Assembly: GCA_018660835.1 (NCBI GenBank)
Contig: JABJJN010000054.1
Location: 162,877-226,876 of the forward strand
Reading direction: 5' to 3'
Length of the DNA: 64,000 nucleotides
Origin: Gemmatimonadota bacterium
Lineage (GTDB): Bacteria > Latescibacterota > UBA2968 > UBA8231
Under the pieces are notes generated by a model. The model searched no databases, was not told the DNA's origin, and saw only the letters and a list, made by a program, of their open reading frames with translations. Below, one piece after another: positions 17,991 through 26,777 of the stretch. Made by a program: the position numbers and the translations under genes. Numbering within the stretch: position 1 is the stretch's first letter; every line of letters begins with the position of its first letter.

Positions 17991-18788
17991 ATGACTGATC
18001 TGATTGTTTGCGGTGCAAGTGGTCGTATGGGGCAGCGGCTGATTGCCCTGGCCACAGAGGCGGATGACCTGCGATTGGTCGGGGCGACGGAGAGGCCGGG
18101 GCACTCAGACCTGGGCCGCGATGCAGGTGTCATCGCTGGCGCTGGTGAACTGGGTGTAGAACTGGTCGACGATCTGAGCAAGGTCGATGGTGGGGACGTC
18201 GCCATCGCCTTCACCATGCCCGCGGCGACCTTGCAGGATGCAGCTACCTGTGCCGCCGCTGGTCGGGCGATGGTCGTTGGAACGACGGGCTTCACCGACA
18301 CGGAACTGACCACTTTCAAGACCAGCGTTGCCCCGATTCCTTGCGTTTTTGCGCCAAATTTCTCCACGGCGATGAATGTGCTGTTTCGTCTGGTTGAACA
18401 AGCTGCGGCCATTCTGGGGGACGACTACGACGTTGAGGTTGTAGAGGCCCATCATCGATTGAAAGTGGATGCCCCTTCAGGCTCAGCCTTGCGTCTGGCT
18501 GAGCGTGCCGCGGCCGGCCTGGACCGCAATCTACCTGATGTCGTCGTCCACGGGAGAGAAGGGGTGACGGGTGAGCGAACGCGCAAGGAGATCGGGATGC
18601 ATGCCCTGCGATTGGGAGATTTGGCGGGCGATCACTCCGTGTTCTATGGTGCCCCCGGCGAGTATCTCGAACTGCGGCACCACGCAACCAGTCGCGATGC
18701 CTTCGCTTCCGGCGCGTTGCGGGCGGCTCGCTACGCAGCCGCCGCGCAGCCAGGCTTGTATGACATGGGAGATGTGTTGGGCTTGTAG
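17991..18788 (+). CDS. dapB: 4-hydroxy-tetrahydrodipicolinate reductase
   Basis: The 265-residue protein has the N-terminal Rossmann motif GASGRMGQR, GTTGFTD, the APNFSTAMNVLF segment and the signature VEAHHRLKVDAPSGSA, which carries the catalytic His and Lys. The final GDVLGL matches the DapB C-terminus. It reduces the DapA product with NAD(P)H in the lysine/DAP pathway. AGGTG in the dapA-dapB gap serves as ribosome site. The pair is expressed from the promoter at 16762 and ends at a bidirectional terminator. Confidence 0.96.
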   Translation: MTDLIVCGASGRMGQRLIALATEADDLRLVGATERPGHSDLGRDAGVIAGAGELGVELVDDLSKVDGGDVAIAFTMPAATLQDAATCAAAGRAMVVGTTGFTDTELTTFKTSVAPIPCVFAPNFSTAMNVLFRLVEQAAAILGDDYDVEVVEAHHRLKVDAPSGSALRLAERAAAGLDRNLPDVVVHGREGVTGERTRKEIGMHALRLGDLAGDHSVFYGAPGEYLELRHHATSRDAFASGALRAARYAAAAQPGLYDMGDVLGL

Positions 18789-18814
18789 ATTCGCCGCATT
18801 CCAAGCATGACGAA

Positions 18815-18848
18815 AACAGGCCCACCCCTCATTGGGGATGGGCCTGTT
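18815..18848. terminator. bidirectional terminator between dapB and the UVR-motif gene
   Basis: AACAGGCCCACCCC (18815-18828) pairs with GGGG(A)TGGGCCTGTT (18834-18848) around the loop TCATT, with one bulged A. Leftward reading ends in GTTTTC; rightward reading ends in a weaker TTGTCATAT. It separates two convergent genes. Confidence 0.85.
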
Positions 18849-18906
18849 GTCATATATAGTCGGCAAGACGCGAAGCGGCATGGCGGCGCCAGAGTACATA
18901 CCCATG

Positions 18907-19695
18907 CTACATCGACGAGCGCTCCGTCGACTGCCCGAGAAAGGCGGGACGCATGGTGCGTAGTTTGTCCCGCAATCTGGCGGCCTCTTCGAAGTTCTCC
19001 GCCTCCACTGCCACGTGAAGATCGCGCTCGAGCTGTTCCTTGTCGGACAGTGGACGGTCCTTCTCCAACTCATCGTACCAGTCCTTCAGGAACGTCAATT
19101 CGGGCAGATCGCCTTCCATGACGTCTGTATCGCCCTCCCATTCACCTGAGAACTCGTCGATGCGCTCTATGCCGGCGCGAACGCGTCTCAGGGCCGTCGG
19201 GTAATCGTTGCGCTCCAGCGCTTGCATCGCCTGAGCACGAACCTGCATCATCACCGCATGTGGGAAATACTGCTCGAAATACCACTTTACTTCATCCGAA
19301 TCTGCGTATTCATACACGAGATCGAAGATCTCGAGATTGTGGCCTGTGTCGCGTATGACGCTGGCGTAGTCTTCCAGATAGAACAGGGCAAGATATCGCT
19401 GGTAATACTGCCAGGCCTCCTGAAACAGATCCTCGCAAGCTTCCTCATCGAGAACCCCGTCACGGGTCACGCGAGCGACACGGCCCTTCTGCGCCGCCCG
19501 GTAGAACTCGAGCAACGACTCGCAGCCATGTGGCTTCTGACCATCGGGACGACCCTCCAATTCGAGCTGGAGCATCCCCATGTCGATGCGGATCTGTACT
19601 TTCTCAGAGCCGTCACGGGCCGTGATGCGACGGGCGATGAATTCATCGGGATCGAAGGGCCAGGAATTCAGCAGATCCCCGATGTCGTATCTCAT
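18907..19695 (-). CDS. UVR-motif (UvrB/UvrC-like) protein of unknown function
   Basis: The 262-residue protein begins MRYDIGDLLNSWPFDP, with AAAGG upstream of ATG 19695; the frame extends to 19821 without support. Its middle is helical and rich in aromatic residues (QEAWQYYQRYLALFYLEDY). Near the C-terminus it has a UVR motif (LERDLHVAVEAENFEEAARL, then RDKL), the helical hairpin by which UvrB and UvrC contact each other and which also occurs in Clp-associated proteins. No nuclease or helicase motif is present, so a direct role in excision repair is not supported; the motif suggests a protein-protein contact. Confidence 0.8.
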   Translation of the reverse strand: MRYDIGDLLNSWPFDPDEFIARRITARDGSEKVQIRIDMGMLQLELEGRPDGQKPHGCESLLEFYRAAQKGRVARVTRDGVLDEEACEDLFQEAWQYYQRYLALFYLEDYASVIRDTGHNLEIFDLVYEYADSDEVKWYFEQYFPHAVMMQVRAQAMQALERNDYPTALRRVRAGIERIDEFSGEWEGDTDVMEGDLPELTFLKDWYDELEKDRPLSDKEQLERDLHVAVEAENFEEAARLRDKLRTMRPAFLGQSTERSSM

Positions 19696-19830
19696 ATAGA
19701 AGCCTTTTGCTGCCTCTCTAAGTTCGCCGGACGTCGATGCCTCGTGCGTGCGTGCTGCAATCTCAATAGCGAACGCCTGACAATATACGGGATGCCCAAA
19801 CAGGCCGCTACTGCAGCCCATTGAGTCATT

Positions 19831-21435
19831 TCAGCGGCGCGATACCTTGATACTACCTACGGCGACGCCGATGACAAGTGCAATCACTGCCCCGATAATC
19901 AAAGCATTGCGAATGACATCCGCCCGCTCCTCGACGCGAATCGTAATGTCCTTCTCCTGTGCCTCGATACGTTCCTCACCCTCGTAGCCAGCGGCCTCGA
20001 TGCGCACATCGTATTCACTGACACCAATCTCCTCAGGCGGAACCAGGGTGATGTTGACCGGTTCCTTTTCGCCGGGAAGAATCCTGTCGATCGTGTCGGG
20101 TCGACTGGACCAGGTCCAGTCGAGAGGCGGTGTCAGGACCAAATGCGCCTTGAGCACTTCGAGGGTTCCCGTGTTATACAGGTCGACGCGCACGGACACT
20201 TCTTCGCCCGTTCGGATCTCCTGGTAGCGATTGGCGATAATCGTTTCCAACGCACCTCGACCGCGCGGAATTAGTTCGAACAGTTCCTTGCTGCCGGGGA
20301 TCGTGTTGATTTCTTCCAGCGGAATCGGTTCAGATCCATGCGTTCGGTTGAGCTCGCCAATGCGCTTGAAGCCGTCAGCATCTGTGACAAAGACATAGAA
20401 TTCGAGGGTCTCATCGACATAGTGGCGGCTGAGTTTCTCCGGTATCTGTAGTTCAAGTTCCAGTTGTTGCCGCGTCACCTGCTCGGAAAATTTCACCTGC
20501 GTGAGACTTGCATTCGTCGACGGATCCATGAAGGCTGGCGTAATCTCCCGTGGTAGATTCACCAGTGCGAGACGGAAGGTCTTTTCGTCCTCTGCCAGTC
20601 GCTCAAGGATCAGATCGTAACGAATACGTTCATTCAGGTTCCCCTCCTGCGAGAATTGCACGGAGTTCACTGTCGGCAAGTCCTGTGTCGATTCACGACG
20701 AAGGACAATTTCCCGGTTCTCCTGATACTGATCGATGAAGGTAAGGTTGACATTCAATTCGTCATCGTCATCGAGCAAGCGGAAGGTCAACTTGGCCTGA
20801 TCGCCAAGGGGTAGGGTCTCGACAAGGCTTTCATACGGTTCGGCGATGATTGTGCCAAAGGTGTTGGTCAGGGAAACCCTCAGACCTTGAATCTCCAGCA
20901 GGGGTCGTACTGCGGCTTCATCACTATCCGGATTCAGTGACATGGCCTGATCGAGCTGTGATGCATTGCGCAGGACGATGTCAACCTGCCGTCGACCACT
21001 GAGGGTCCGATATTTCCGCGCCTCTACAATGGCTACATGGGTCGCGTCGCGCAGGAATTCGAGACGAGTACGTTCCTTCTCGAAGGAAGCTTCTTGAAAC
21101 CGCATCTCAGCTTGTTGAAATGCGCGCCGAGATGAATTGAGCCGGTCGAGGGTCTCGATTTTCTCTTCATACAGGGCGGTGATGGCGTCGTATTCGGTTT
21201 CCTTGTTCGTCATCTCCAACCGCCGTCGTTCCACTTCCCAACTGGCCCGACGCAACTTGATGTCGTAGAGGCGTTGTTCCTTGGTGCGCAAATCCGTGAA
21301 GATCGAATCTGCTGCTGGTGCGCCAGAGACAACGACAGTGTCGGCGGCTGTCACTGCTGCAGCGGTTGATCCCGATAGCAAGGCAGCGCACCCAAGCTGG
21401 AGTGCGAATCTGAGGAGTCTGTTGTGGTTGTTCAT
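19831..21435 (-). CDS. exported coiled-coil/NEW3-like/C-terminal-TM protein, paralogue A
   Basis: This 534-residue protein has an N-terminal signal sequence (LQLGCAALLSGSTAAAVTAA) and a long coiled coil at about residues 45-130. The coiled coil includes ALYEEKIETLDRLNSSRRAF, similar in pattern to the alpha-hairpin of MFP/HlyD adaptors. The conserved EARKYRTLSGRRQVDIVL follows, then several beta-rich segments. One at about 400-495 resembles a NEW3 domain (EEVSVRVDLYNTGTLEV, later LVPPEEIGVSEYDVRIEAAG). A single membrane anchor near 508-528 ends in KVSRR. It shares this whole layout with the next gene, so they are tandem paralogues. The start overlaps the stop of paralogue B by ATGA. Most of the chain would be periplasmic. 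Function unknown; the context points to export with TolC and the ABC-2 transporter. Confidence 0.8.
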   Translation of the reverse strand: MNNHNRLLRFALQLGCAALLSGSTAAAVTAADTVVVSGAPAADSIFTDLRTKEQRLYDIKLRRASWEVERRRLEMTNKETEYDAITALYEEKIETLDRLNSSRRAFQQAEMRFQEASFEKERTRLEFLRDATHVAIVEARKYRTLSGRRQVDIVLRNASQLDQAMSLNPDSDEAAVRPLLEIQGLRVSLTNTFGTIIAEPYESLVETLPLGDQAKLTFRLLDDDDELNVNLTFIDQYQENREIVLRRESTQDLPTVNSVQFSQEGNLNERIRYDLILERLAEDEKTFRLALVNLPREITPAFMDPSTNASLTQVKFSEQVTRQQLELELQIPEKLSRHYVDETLEFYVFVTDADGFKRIGELNRTHGSEPIPLEEINTIPGSKELFELIPRGRGALETIIANRYQEIRTGEEVSVRVDLYNTGTLEVLKAHLVLTPPLDWTWSSRPDTIDRILPGEKEPVNITLVPPEEIGVSEYDVRIEAAGYEGEERIEAQEKDITIRVEERADVIRNALIIGAVIALVIGVAVGSIKVSRR

Positions 21436-22967
21436 CGGCGACTGATCCTCACGCTTGCCACGCCAATGCCGACGACGAGGAAAATGAGAATGCCAATGAG
21501 GATGACATTGCCCGCAACATTGGAACTCGCCGTCACGTGGATATTCATGTTCTTCTCCAGAGACTCGATATTCTCGTTACCTACCTGTCCCTGTGCTTCG
21601 ATACCCAATTCATAGTTGCCGACAGCAATGTCGACGGGGGCCCGCGCGAGAATGTTGATCGTGCCCCGTTCGTCCGGTTCGAGTCGCTTGATTGTCAGCG
21701 GCTCCACTTCACTCTCCCACTGATACGGCAGATCGAGGGCGGCTTTAATGTTCTGCACCGCCACAGAGCCGCGATTAAGAAATTCGACGCGGATCCTCAG
21801 CTCTTCGCCTACATCGATCTCCTGATACTTGTTGGCGACCAACACCTCGAGCTTACCCGTGCCCTTGGGGATCAGCTCCAGTTTCACATACTGGCAACGC
21901 AGGGCCTTCACCTCTGCCTCGGGCACCGCGTCGTCGCCATACTTGGCGCGCAGATCGCGAATCAGGCCGTATTGATTGGTCTCAGTGACAAGGGCGAAGA
22001 ATGTCCGTGTACGGCCGATATAGCGTCGATCGAGTTTCTCCGGGATTTCCAGTTGCAGGGCCAGCGTATCGCGTGCCTTATTCTCGTCGAATTTGACCTG
22101 GTTGACCTTCGCGCCATCATCGACGAAGGACGTCTCGATGCGTTGCGGCAACCCGATCACTGCGAGAGCGAAACTCCGCTCTTCGTCCGACAAGCGCTCG
22201 AGAGTCAGATCGAAACGCACGTTCTGCTGCAGCTCACCCGATTGGGAGAACTGAGCGGAGTTGATGTTCGGCAACTCCTGGTCGCCTCCCTTGCGCAGGA
22301 TCACAGGGATGCGATCGCTCTTGATGTCGAGATAACTGAGATCGATGGCGACGGAGGACTCGTCACGCAGCAATCTGAATGTGAGTGTCCGCCGCTCGCC
22401 CACCGCCAATGCCGGTATACGTGTCTCATAGGGCTCACCGACGATGGCACCATTCACCAGAGACACAAAAATGTTTTCTACCTTCAACAGGCTGCGTAAC
22501 TGGCTTTCGTCGAGCCCAGGATTCACGATCAACGCTTCCTCTACATCGGAGGCATTTTCAAGCACGATATCTACCATACTCTTGCCATCCGGACTTCTGT
22601 ACTTGCGCGCATCCCGCACGAGGATGCGGGTCGCATTCTTCAGCAGGTCGAGTTTGGTCTCTTCCAGCAGAATCTGCGCTTCTTCCAATTGCAGGCGCGC
22701 ATCTTCGTAGCTGTTGTTGGTCTGGTTGAATGTCAGCAGGGGCACAAAACCTCGATCAAACAGGTCGCGAGTTGCCTCCAACTCGCTGCGAGCTGTCTGC
22801 AGCGCCGCCGCCCGCTGTTGCAACTGAAACTGGCGTTCATCGAGCAGCAACTTGCTCAATTGTTGCTGACGCGTCAGACCCGCCGCCGCAGCGCCTTGTC
22901 GTGGCGACTGCGAGTGGGCGATGCCGAGGCAGATGAAGACGAGGCCGATGTGAACAAGACGGCTCAT
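21432..22967 (-). CDS. exported coiled-coil/NEW3-like/C-terminal-TM protein, paralogue B
   Basis: The 511-residue paralogue has a signal peptide (LVHIGLVFICLGIAHSQ) and a coiled coil at about 25-115. The coiled coil contains LFDRGFVPLLTFNQTNNSYE followed by DARLQLEEAQ, which strongly recalls the tip and descending helix of MFP adaptors that dock onto TolC. Then come VRDARKYRSPDGKSMVDIVL (matching paralogue A), beta-rich segments with a NEW3-like region at about 385-475 (LRIRVEFLNRGSVAVQNIKA), and a C-terminal TM (VILIGILIFLVVGIGVA) ending RISRR. No lipoyl domain is visible. It overlaps the TolC-like gene upstream and paralogue A downstream by 4 bp each, so the three products are translationally coupled. 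Confidence 0.8.
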   Translation of the reverse strand: MSRLVHIGLVFICLGIAHSQSPRQGAAAAGLTRQQQLSKLLLDERQFQLQQRAAALQTARSELEATRDLFDRGFVPLLTFNQTNNSYEDARLQLEEAQILLEETKLDLLKNATRILVRDARKYRSPDGKSMVDIVLENASDVEEALIVNPGLDESQLRSLLKVENIFVSLVNGAIVGEPYETRIPALAVGERRTLTFRLLRDESSVAIDLSYLDIKSDRIPVILRKGGDQELPNINSAQFSQSGELQQNVRFDLTLERLSDEERSFALAVIGLPQRIETSFVDDGAKVNQVKFDENKARDTLALQLEIPEKLDRRYIGRTRTFFALVTETNQYGLIRDLRAKYGDDAVPEAEVKALRCQYVKLELIPKGTGKLEVLVANKYQEIDVGEELRIRVEFLNRGSVAVQNIKAALDLPYQWESEVEPLTIKRLEPDERGTINILARAPVDIAVGNYELGIEAQGQVGNENIESLEKNMNIHVTASSNVAGNVILIGILIFLVVGIGVASVRISRR

Positions 22968-24364
22968 TCGACGTAGCCCATCAGGCGCCGCAACTGTGCC
23001 TGGCGTGTGATATAGGTTCTCTGATTGCTGAACAAACGATCCTGAGCACTGAAGAAGGCAGAGCGAACTGCCTCGAGCTTGGCTTCGTCTGCCTGGCCCT
23101 TCTCCTGCAAGAATTGGTTGATCTCAAGTCGACGTCGTGCAATGCGCACGAAACGCTCCTGAAGGCGCGCCTCTTCTTCGGCTTCAAGCATAGACTGGAA
23201 GGCCTGGCGAACCCGCAATTCGACACCAGCTTTCAGGTCGCGCAGACGGATTTCGATCTGCCGCAGGCGCGCCCGTTCGAGGGTCTCCTGCCCAATACGA
23301 ATGCCGCCCTCAAATAGCGGAATCCGTGCCTGAAGTTGCGTGCGCCACGTGGCGCCGTCCTCTGGGACGTGGGTCCGCGCTTCGTCAAGACTGAGACCCG
23401 CTGCCATATCGACACCCCACGTTTTGCTCTCACGATCGATGGTGACAGAAGCACTGCGACGGCCATCATCGACACCGGCCTGCAATGACAGATCGGGGGC
23501 GTATTCCCATCGCTGTTCGCGCACGACCCTCTGCTGCTCTGCCAGCAACTGCGTGTTCAAGCCGATTTGCACGTCGCGCGTCAAGGCGATTTGAACCGCT
23601 TCATTCTGATCGATGGTCATTGGCGCGAGGGAGCCACTTGGACTGATCGATGCGCCGATGGGGCGGCCCACGAGACGAAGCAACTCCATCTTGTCGTTGA
23701 ACTGCTGTCGCTGCAGGCTGTTGATCTGCAATTCTTCATTCAGCACGTTGAGTTCAGCCTGCAGCATATCCTCTTCGGAGGCGAGGCGCTCATCGAAGCG
23801 TGCTGTCTGTTTCTGCAGGAACACCTCGAAGCTGTCACGCGAGGCTTGTCGCAGGGTGATCTGTTCGTTCTTCAGCAGGATGAGGTGGTACACCTCCCAT
23901 ACCCTCGATAGCACGGTGTACACCTGATCTTCGTATTCGAACATCGCATTGCGAAGATCGCTGCGCAGCCGAACCTCTTGCGCCGCATGAGGACCAAATT
24001 CAAACAAACGCTGCTGATACAGCAGTTGCGACGACACATCGTCCTCTATCTCACCCCGGGCTCCGGTGCGCAGACCATCGTAGGATGCCGACAGACTCAC
24101 GTGCGGCATCAGGCGTGATCTGACGACCACCTGATCGGCATGAACTTCGTCGATGCGCTCGCGGGCCACCTGCAGATCGCGATTGCCCGCCAATGCCGCC
24201 TCGATCATCCCGGGCAGGACCGGGGGCGAGTCTCGCAGAGGAACGGAATCTGCTAGTGGATCTGAAACGGCGAGGGGATCCGTGTCGGCAGACAGGGCCT
24301 GACAAGGTAACCAGACGCAGACGCTCAGGATCAGGAGGAAGGAGTGATTAGGTCGCAAGTTCAA
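22964..24364 (-). CDS. TolC-family outer-membrane efflux protein
   Basis: The 466-residue protein has a signal peptide (FLLILSVCVWLPCQALSA), two repeats of long amphipathic helices, and typical OEP features: ALAGNRDLQVARERIDEV, MPHVSLSASYDG, AVQIALTRDVQIGLNTQ and RIPLFEGGIR (the F-x-G-G strand of OEPs). It should form the trimeric outer-membrane channel. The start is a TTG without an obvious SD site, so the N-terminus is uncertain by a few residues. It is first in the leftward operon, behind the promoter at 24399-24428, and diverges from an ABC exporter, its likely partner. Confidence 0.9.
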   Translation of the reverse strand: MNLRPNHSFLLILSVCVWLPCQALSADTDPLAVSDPLADSVPLRDSPPVLPGMIEAALAGNRDLQVARERIDEVHADQVVVRSRLMPHVSLSASYDGLRTGARGEIEDDVSSQLLYQQRLFEFGPHAAQEVRLRSDLRNAMFEYEDQVYTVLSRVWEVYHLILLKNEQITLRQASRDSFEVFLQKQTARFDERLASEEDMLQAELNVLNEELQINSLQRQQFNDKMELLRLVGRPIGASISPSGSLAPMTIDQNEAVQIALTRDVQIGLNTQLLAEQQRVVREQRWEYAPDLSLQAGVDDGRRSASVTIDRESKTWGVDMAAGLSLDEARTHVPEDGATWRTQLQARIPLFEGGIRIGQETLERARLRQIEIRLRDLKAGVELRVRQAFQSMLEAEEEARLQERFVRIARRRLEINQFLQEKGQADEAKLEAVRSAFFSAQDRLFSNQRTYITRQAQLRRLMGYVE

Positions 24365-24398
24365 GAAAATCAGAGGTTTGGTTGTCGTTGACTTGGAT

Positions 24399-24428
24399 AC
24401 GTTAGACGTGCAAGGCGGACCCTGTCAA
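24399..24428 (-). promoter_or_regulatory. sigma-70-like promoter for the tolC-like operon
   Basis: Leftward TTGACA (24428-24423) and TAACGT (24404-24399) are 18 bp apart. Initiation would fall near 24392, about 28 nt before the TTG start. On the other strand, TTGACA at 24511 has no acceptable -10 partner for the ABC genes. Confidence 0.55.
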
Positions 24429-24584
24429 GATTGAGTGTGACCCCAACTTTTCCACCCTTGCTGGGCGTAGATGAAGGGGCCTTCTTTGACGTTCAACCAT
24501 GGTGAAACGCTTGACATAGGTCACCTTTGCCAGCCACTGTTACGTCGAATTCCTTTTTGGACTATCCCTCGGAGGTCGTGTCAG

Positions 24585-25307
24585 ATGCTCGAGATCATCA
24601 ATCTGTCCAAACACTACGGAGATGTTCACGCCGTCAATGATCTTTCCCTGACGATTGAGCCAGGGGAGATCTTTACCATGCTTGGTGCCAACGGCGCGGG
24701 CAAGACGACGACACTGATGGTGTCGCTGGGCTTCACGGAGCCGACACAAGGCACCGTCAAGATCTGTGGTATCGACGTGACAAAGGATCCGTTGGAAGCG
24801 AAGAAACACGTCGCCTATGTGTCGGAGAATGTCATGCTCTATGGCAATTTCACGGCGCGACAGAATCTGGAATTCTTCACGAAGTTGGGTGGTCGCAAGG
24901 ACGTCAGTGACGACGAATACCGGGAAGTCATGGGGCGTGTCGGACTGCAGCAGGATGCGTTCGATCGTCGGGTGAAGGGATTCTCGAAGGGCATGCGGCA
25001 GAAACTTGGTATTGCTATCGCGATCATGAAGAATGCCGAAGTGATCCTCCTCGATGAGCCGACGTCAGGTCTCGATCCCAAGAGTGGCGCGGAGTTTCTG
25101 CAACTACTTGCAGAGTTACGTGAGGAGAACAAGGCGATCTGGATGACGACTCATGACATCTTTCGAGCCAAGCAGATCGCCGATCGAGTTGGCATCATGG
25201 TCGAGGGAAATCTCATGCGGACCTTTACAAGCAGCGAACTGGAAAAAGAAGATCTCGAAAAGATCTACGTCGAGTATGTGAGTCAACCGGCCGAACAGGC
25301 TGCCTGA
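24585..25307 (+). CDS. ABC transporter ATP-binding protein (ABC-2 exporter type)
   Basis: The 240-residue ATPase carries Walker A GANGAGKTT, the signature FSKGMRQKL, Walker B VILLDEPTSGLD and the H-loop TTHD. The SKGMR-type signature and overall form are typical of CcmA/NatA-like ATPases that pair with ABC-2 permeases. It starts at ATG 24585, nine bases after GGAGGT; an in-frame extension to 24471 lacks homology. A lipoprotein gene and two permease genes follow within 25 bp of each other, so this ATPase presumably energises a heterodimeric ABC-2 channel. Confidence 0.95.
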   Translation: MLEIINLSKHYGDVHAVNDLSLTIEPGEIFTMLGANGAGKTTTLMVSLGFTEPTQGTVKICGIDVTKDPLEAKKHVAYVSENVMLYGNFTARQNLEFFTKLGGRKDVSDDEYREVMGRVGLQQDAFDRRVKGFSKGMRQKLGIAIAIMKNAEVILLDEPTSGLDPKSGAEFLQLLAELREENKAIWMTTHDIFRAKQIADRVGIMVEGNLMRTFTSSELEKEDLEKIYVEYVSQPAEQAA

Positions 25308-25327
25308 CCCCTACCAGGAGGCAGCCC

Positions 25328-26767
25328 GTGACTGCCATGAAGTGGCGGCGAGGATTCGTCTGCATCTACGGGATGATTTTCGTCACCCTGCTGGGCGCCT
25401 GTGCCCCAGGGCCAGAAGATTTCATCGACGATCTGTCCGGATCGCAAGATGAGCGCGAAGCGGCCGCGCAGGAATTGCTTCTCGCCAAGGAGAAGGCTGT
25501 TGGCCCCCTGCTGGCAGCACTGGCCGATCCTGAGAAAGGCCAGGCGCAAGCGGCCCTCGTCGAAATCCTCGTGAGTCTCATGATGCGTGTCGAAGATGCA
25601 CGTATCGCGACGGCCTTGACGGGGCTCCTCGATGGTGGTTCGGATGCGGATCTGAAAGCGCGGATCATCCGCCTTGTCGGTATGCACCGTCGCACGCAAT
25701 TACTTGATGCAGTGATCAAGGGGCTCAGTGATCCCGAGGCACGTGTCCGTCTTCAGGCACTGATCGCCATCGATAGCTTTGCCGGCAAGATGCATCCTGA
25801 GCAGGAGGTCGAGATCGATCTCATGGCGCGCAAGCTGCTGACGGACGAGAGTCTACCTGTCAGGCGTGAAGCGATGATCCGCGTTGCCAGTCAGGTGGAC
25901 GCGCTGCTCGATAAGGCGAATCAGGCGGCCCTCGCAGCACGACTCGCAGAAGCGGAATCTCTATTTGTAGCGGCCCTCGAGATTGATCCTTCCAGTCAAC
26001 GAGCTCACTATCGGCTGGCGCGGTTCATGTACGACAACGACAGTGCCGAACGTGGAATCGACTCGCTACGAGCCCACGGACTGTTACTCGATGTGCCGCT
26101 CCTGCCGCAGGCACCGGCTCTTGACGGTCGTCTCGACGAAGCCGCCTGGTCGCACGCGGCGCGAGCTGATGGGGCTTATCAGTTTTCCTTTTCGCATACT
26201 GCGGCGACCCCGTCAGACCACGCGTCCCACTTCTTCATCGGACGAACAGCGAGATCGCTCTGGATCGGCTTCTACGGTGAGGATGCCGATCCACAGGATC
26301 TGGTTGCCAAAGTCACACCCGATATGCAGGACGAGGCCGACAGTTACGAGGGGGGGCCTGTCGGTGACGCGAGTATCTGGACTGACGATATTATCGAATT
26401 GTTCATCGATACGAATTTCGATCACAGCTCTTACGCACACATCGGCATCAACAGCCTCGGCGTCAGGGTAGACGAATGGATCGCGCGCTCTCGACAGGAG
26501 GCATTCGAGAGTGGTGATTTCAGCGCCGACTTCAGCGATGAGGCCTGGCGGGCGAACGACGCACTCGCTGTCAACGTCGGTGCCGATCACTGGTCCATCG
26601 AGTACCGTATCGACTTCGATGATTCCAACATTCCAGCTCCTGCACCGGGTACCATCTGGGGATTCAATCTGATCCGCGTCTACCGCGGCGAAGAGTACAA
26701 TCAGTGGGTTCGTACCTACAGTGGTGGCCACAGTCCCGATGACTTCGGGGTCCTCCTTTTCCAATGA
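25328..26767 (+). CDS. lipoprotein with HEAT-like, TPR-like and CBM9/DOMON-like domains
   Basis: GTG 25328 sits six bases after AGGAGG. The 479-residue product has a lipoprotein signal (MIFVTLLGAC, lipobox LGAC), so it should be anchored in a membrane and face the periplasm or outside. After the anchor come HEAT-like helical repeats (about 35-200; AVGPLLAALADPEKGQAQAA, LLDAVIKGLSDPEARVRLQA) and a short TPR-like pair (LAEAESLFVAALEIDPSSQR). A C-terminal beta-sandwich of the CBM9-like/DOMON type spans about 250-479 (LDGRLDEAAWSHA, WTDDIIELFIDTN, WSIEYRIDF, WGFNLIRVYRGEE). Such CBM9-like domains bind sugars or other ligands. Its place between ATPase and permeases suggests substrate capture for export or a scaffold with the NEW3-like proteins. 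Confidence 0.85.
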   Translation: MTAMKWRRGFVCIYGMIFVTLLGACAPGPEDFIDDLSGSQDEREAAAQELLLAKEKAVGPLLAALADPEKGQAQAALVEILVSLMMRVEDARIATALTGLLDGGSDADLKARIIRLVGMHRRTQLLDAVIKGLSDPEARVRLQALIAIDSFAGKMHPEQEVEIDLMARKLLTDESLPVRREAMIRVASQVDALLDKANQAALAARLAEAESLFVAALEIDPSSQRAHYRLARFMYDNDSAERGIDSLRAHGLLLDVPLLPQAPALDGRLDEAAWSHAARADGAYQFSFSHTAATPSDHASHFFIGRTARSLWIGFYGEDADPQDLVAKVTPDMQDEADSYEGGPVGDASIWTDDIIELFIDTNFDHSSYAHIGINSLGVRVDEWIARSRQEAFESGDFSADFSDEAWRANDALAVNVGADHWSIEYRIDFDDSNIPAPAPGTIWGFNLIRVYRGEEYNQWVRTYSGGHSPDDFGVLLFQ

Positions 26768-26777
26768 GCGGATCATC

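Noticed and set aside
24511..24584. TTGACA upstream of the ABC ATPase gene as a promoter
   Set aside because: No suitable -10 box at 16-19 bp; the only TA-type candidate lies at 21 bp.
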